Shown here: piece after piece, positions 61,371 through 64,000 of the stretch
How the letters are laid out: each line of letters starts with the position of its first letter
How positions within the stretch are numbered: the first letter of the stretch is position 1
Assembly: GCA_025331125.1 (NCBI GenBank)
Contig: JAOALB010000178.1
Span: 34,539 to 98,538 of the forward strand
From: Mycogone perniciosa
Lineage: Eukaryota > Ascomycota > Sordariomycetes > Hypocreales > Hypocreaceae
DNA length: 64,000 nt
Direction of reading: 5' to 3'
Program-made: the position numbers and the translations under genes
Notes under the pieces: model-generated
Told to the model about the DNA's origin: nothing
Databases searched by the model: none
The model's input: the letters and a program-made list of their open reading frames with translations, nothing else

Positions 61371-62470
61371 AGGATTCTTTTAATAGCTTTTTTAGGCTAT
61401 ACTCTCTAATAGCTAAATAATATATACTAGTAAAAGCAGTGTCCTTTTTAGCTTATAGTTGATTATTATTTTAATTCTTTAATTTCCTTTCCTTTTATAG
61501 GAATTAAAAGCTGGCTTTTAAAGTTTAAATCTAGGAGGTATTAATTAATCTTTAAGGGGTTTAAAAGGCCCTAAGGCTTTATTAACCTTATATACAGTAA
61601 AAGATAGATTCCTAGTCTCTTTTAATATATCTGCTATAAGAAACTGAATATTAAAACCTTTAATTAATTGCCTAATAGCTTTACTAGATTTAAAAGTTCC
61701 TTTAATTCTCTTAGGCTATTAAAGGTAAATCTTTTCTAAGGAATTTAAATATTAATTTACTTAATCTAATATATTAATATTAACCTTTAAAATGGCTAAT
61801 TTAATTAAAAAGCTACTAAAAGTAATATTAAATTTAGTTAAAGATCCTTTATAATTACTATAATTTAAAAAATAAAATTCCTTATAAAGGGAATCTCTTT
61901 ATAGTATATCAAAGTAACTATATTATCTCTTTAATACTAGAAATACTTCTTTTAGCCTTTAAATGCAAGCCATAAATATAATAGAAATAGCTATTAAACT
62001 ATGTTTAATTAATATAAATAATAAAGCCTATTTTAAATTAAATAAAGAATTAGTACTATAGGATTTTCTATAAAGGCATAGTAATCTATAGCCTTTAATA
62101 TAATATTTAAAACCTATGTCTATTAAGTAAAGCTATTAAAACCTATTAGCTTATAGCTTTCTAGAAAGCTATATGCCTTTTTTAATGCCTCTTTAATAAA
62201 CTATTATGTAAAGTTAAAATAATAGTTTAAGGTTAAAGAATTAATGAAAATAGAACTTAAATAGGTATAGAAATAAAGGTAAAAGCTTATATTGGCACTA
62301 AAATAGGGGCTATAAGATTAACCTATATTAGACTAGTAGTCTATTATTAAAGCCTTAATATAGTAGCAGCTAGGCTAGCTAAAGTATTAGATAACTGAGT
62401 TATAGTGTTATTCTGGCCCTTTAACTATACCTTAACTATCTTAGTAAAAGCCCTCTATACTTAAAGCTTT
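61371..62470. other. Degraded repeat, unassigned
   Basis: About 1.1 kb, AT-rich but less so than the chromovirus copies, with stops in all frames. Continues after the solo LTR as 63056-63442. I cannot identify a domain; probably another transposon. Confidence 0.4.
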
Positions 62471-63050
62471 TATTAAAATAACAAGGTTATACTGAACCTT
62501 ATTTATGTGTAGCTTTTAGGAAGCTGCACACAACGCAGCAATAAGGAAACGACTGAGAGTCTAATTAGGTTTATAGTGGATAAACAATTGAATTGTAAAT
62601 GATCTCATAGCTAAAAGCTATAGAATATCTAGTGTATATACGGCCAGTGTAGAAGTGATTATATAAACAATAGCTTTGTCTTTTATAATAGTCCTCCAAC
62701 TAAATAATAGGAATGCAGCAGTAGAATTGGGTTTGTGGCCTTATTCCTATTTTCCGCAAAATTCATTTATATAGGAAATCGTCCAAATCGACTCACGGCT
62801 ATACAAACAGGAAACCATTTTAGTCAGATTTTTCACAATAGCCATTATGCCTATTATATTGAGTCTAGGGTAGGCGGGGTAGCTGGTCCTAGCTCAATTG
62901 TTATCGTTGAAGATAACAGAAATTTCCTGACTTACACTAAAGTTCCTTTAAAGCTCGGTCCTAGCGTCGGGCCTGATTCCGGGTCTAGCCAGAATAGGAA
63001 GGTTACCCAAATACACTAAAATCCTTGCTTTTTAGCCCTCCTTTTTAACA
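62471..63050 (+). mobile_element. Solo LTR of family G, 580 bp
   Basis: Begins 'tattaaaataac' (TGTTAAAATAAC with G-to-A) and ends CTTTTTAACA. Perfect target duplication GCTTT (62466-62470 and 63051-63055). Same length as the copy at 21492-22071 and clearly homologous along its whole length. An open frame at 62735-63019 is shared with the other copy because the LTR itself is conserved; it is not supported as a gene. Confidence 0.9.
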
Positions 63051-63055
63051 GCTTT

Positions 63056-63442
63056 TATTTTATATTCTGCACTTAAATAAATAAATCCCTTTACTGCTAA
63101 AGAGAGCTATGATCTTTAATTAAAGAAATAAGGCTGCTAAAAGCTTTAATAGATTAACTTATACTACTAATATTTAGCCTATATCCTATAAAAATACAAG
63201 ATATACTATTTAATACATAAAGGTAGTAATATAAATAGTATTACTATAACTATAATAGTATTTGCAGTAAAAGCCTAAAAATAGCTTCTAGTAGCTAAAA
63301 TCCTAAAAGGGCTAATATAAGTATTAAGATAAGCACTATAAAAACCTGCTATAAGTGCTATAGCAGCGCTAAAGGAAATACTATAACTATTAATAGAATC
63401 TATTAATAAAGACCTAAAAAAAACCTTCCTAGGCTTATAACC
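63056..63442. other. Continuation of the unassigned degraded repeat
   Basis: 387 bp between two family-G LTRs. Since the left LTR has its own target duplication, this stretch is the interrupted host of that solo LTR, not the interior of a G element. Confidence 0.45.
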
Positions 63443-64000
63443 TATAAAAATAATAAAGTTATACTAAACCTTGTTTATATATAGCTTTTAAGAAGCAGTA
63501 TATAATATAGTAATAAAGAAACGACTAAAACTTTAATTAAGTTAATAATAAATAAATAATTAAATTATAACTAAACTAATAGCTAGAATGCTATAAAATA
63601 TCTAATATATATTTAGCTAGTATAAAAGTAATAATATAAATAATAGCTTTATCTTTTATAATAGTCCTTTAACTAGATAATAAAAGTATAGCAGCAGAAT
63701 TAGGCTTATAGCCTTATTCCTATTTTCCATAAACTTTATTTATATAGGAAATCAGCCAAATCGATTTACGGCTATATAAACAAGAAACCATTTTAATTAG
63801 ATTTTTCACAATAGCCATTATAGCTATTATATTAAGTCTAGGGTAAACGGGATAGCTGGTCCTAGCTTAATTATTATCGTTAAAGATGTTAGAGATTTCT
63901 TAACTTATACCAAAGTTCCTCCTAAACTCGGTCCTAGCGTCGGGCCTAATTCCGGGTCTAGCCAGAATAGGAAGGTTACCCAAATACACTAAAATCCTTA
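63443..64000 (+). mobile_element. Third family-G LTR, cut by the window end
   Basis: Starts 'tataaaaataataaagtta' (degraded TGTTAAAATAACAAGG) and is collinear with the other two copies to the last base. The full 580 bp would end near 64022. More RIP-altered than the 21.5-kb copy in its first two thirds. Whether it is solo or the 5' LTR of a full element cannot be seen. Confidence 0.8.

Overview
The window reads as a chromosome segment of a filamentous ascomycete (Pezizomycotina). Short gene islands of normal composition are embedded in long, extremely AT-rich tracts. The tracts hold Ty3/gypsy-type LTR retrotransposons whose coding frames are still recognisable but are broken by stop codons arising from C-to-T and G-to-A changes. 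LTR pairs differ almost only by transitions. This is the signature of repeat-induced point mutation (RIP) and gives a two-compartment (AT-isochore) layout. A necrosis-inducing-like protein gene, a short fungal intron (GTAAGT...TAG, 61 bp) and a siderophore-esterase-like hydrolase fit a plant-associated ascomycete. I cannot name the species.

Layout. (1) 1-10.89 kb: minus-strand gypsy fragments of two families, then a plus-strand chromovirus copy ('E', from 4668) that ends abruptly against a gene. (2) 10.87-12.96 kb: gene island with a 3'-truncated TPR-type gene (minus) and an intact rhodanese-domain gene (plus), which are divergent; a 184-bp MITE sits between them. (3) 12.96-18.66 kb: old RIP-degraded DNA, ending in a cluster of repeated TATA/polypyrimidine modules. 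(4) 18.67-19.45 kb: ordinary intergenic DNA. (5) 19449-42820: a nested stack. An outer chromovirus ('A', target duplication ATAAC) contains a solo LTR of another family (AGTAT), an inverted full-length relative (A', TATAT), and a younger chromovirus ('B', AGGGG) inserted in the polypurine tract of A. (6) 42.83-47.3 kb: island with an intact NLP-type secreted protein gene and a polyketide-synthase-like relic. (7) 47942-55661: full-length chromovirus 'D' (CTAAG) inside older AT-rich DNA reaching 57.79 kb. (8) 57.8-59.77 kb: island with a two-exon alpha/beta hydrolase of the DUF1749/SidJ type and a lysine-rich coding relic. (9) 59.78-64 kb: 5' part of another chromovirus ('F'), an unassigned degraded repeat, and two more LTRs of the family seen at 21.5 kb.

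The host genes do not form an evident pathway or cluster; they are isolated survivors in islands bounded by retroelements. The most unusual content is in the retroelements. Downstream of the pol chromodomain, and convergent with it, they carry antisense reading frames: a cysteine-cluster plus coiled-coil protein in B, and a different coiled-coil protein in A, A' and D. The upstream (U3) half of the LTR differs in parallel, while the rest of the LTR and pol remain homologous. Coordinates of element ends come from LTR termini and 5-bp target duplications read directly; protein families are recognised by eye, without database searches.
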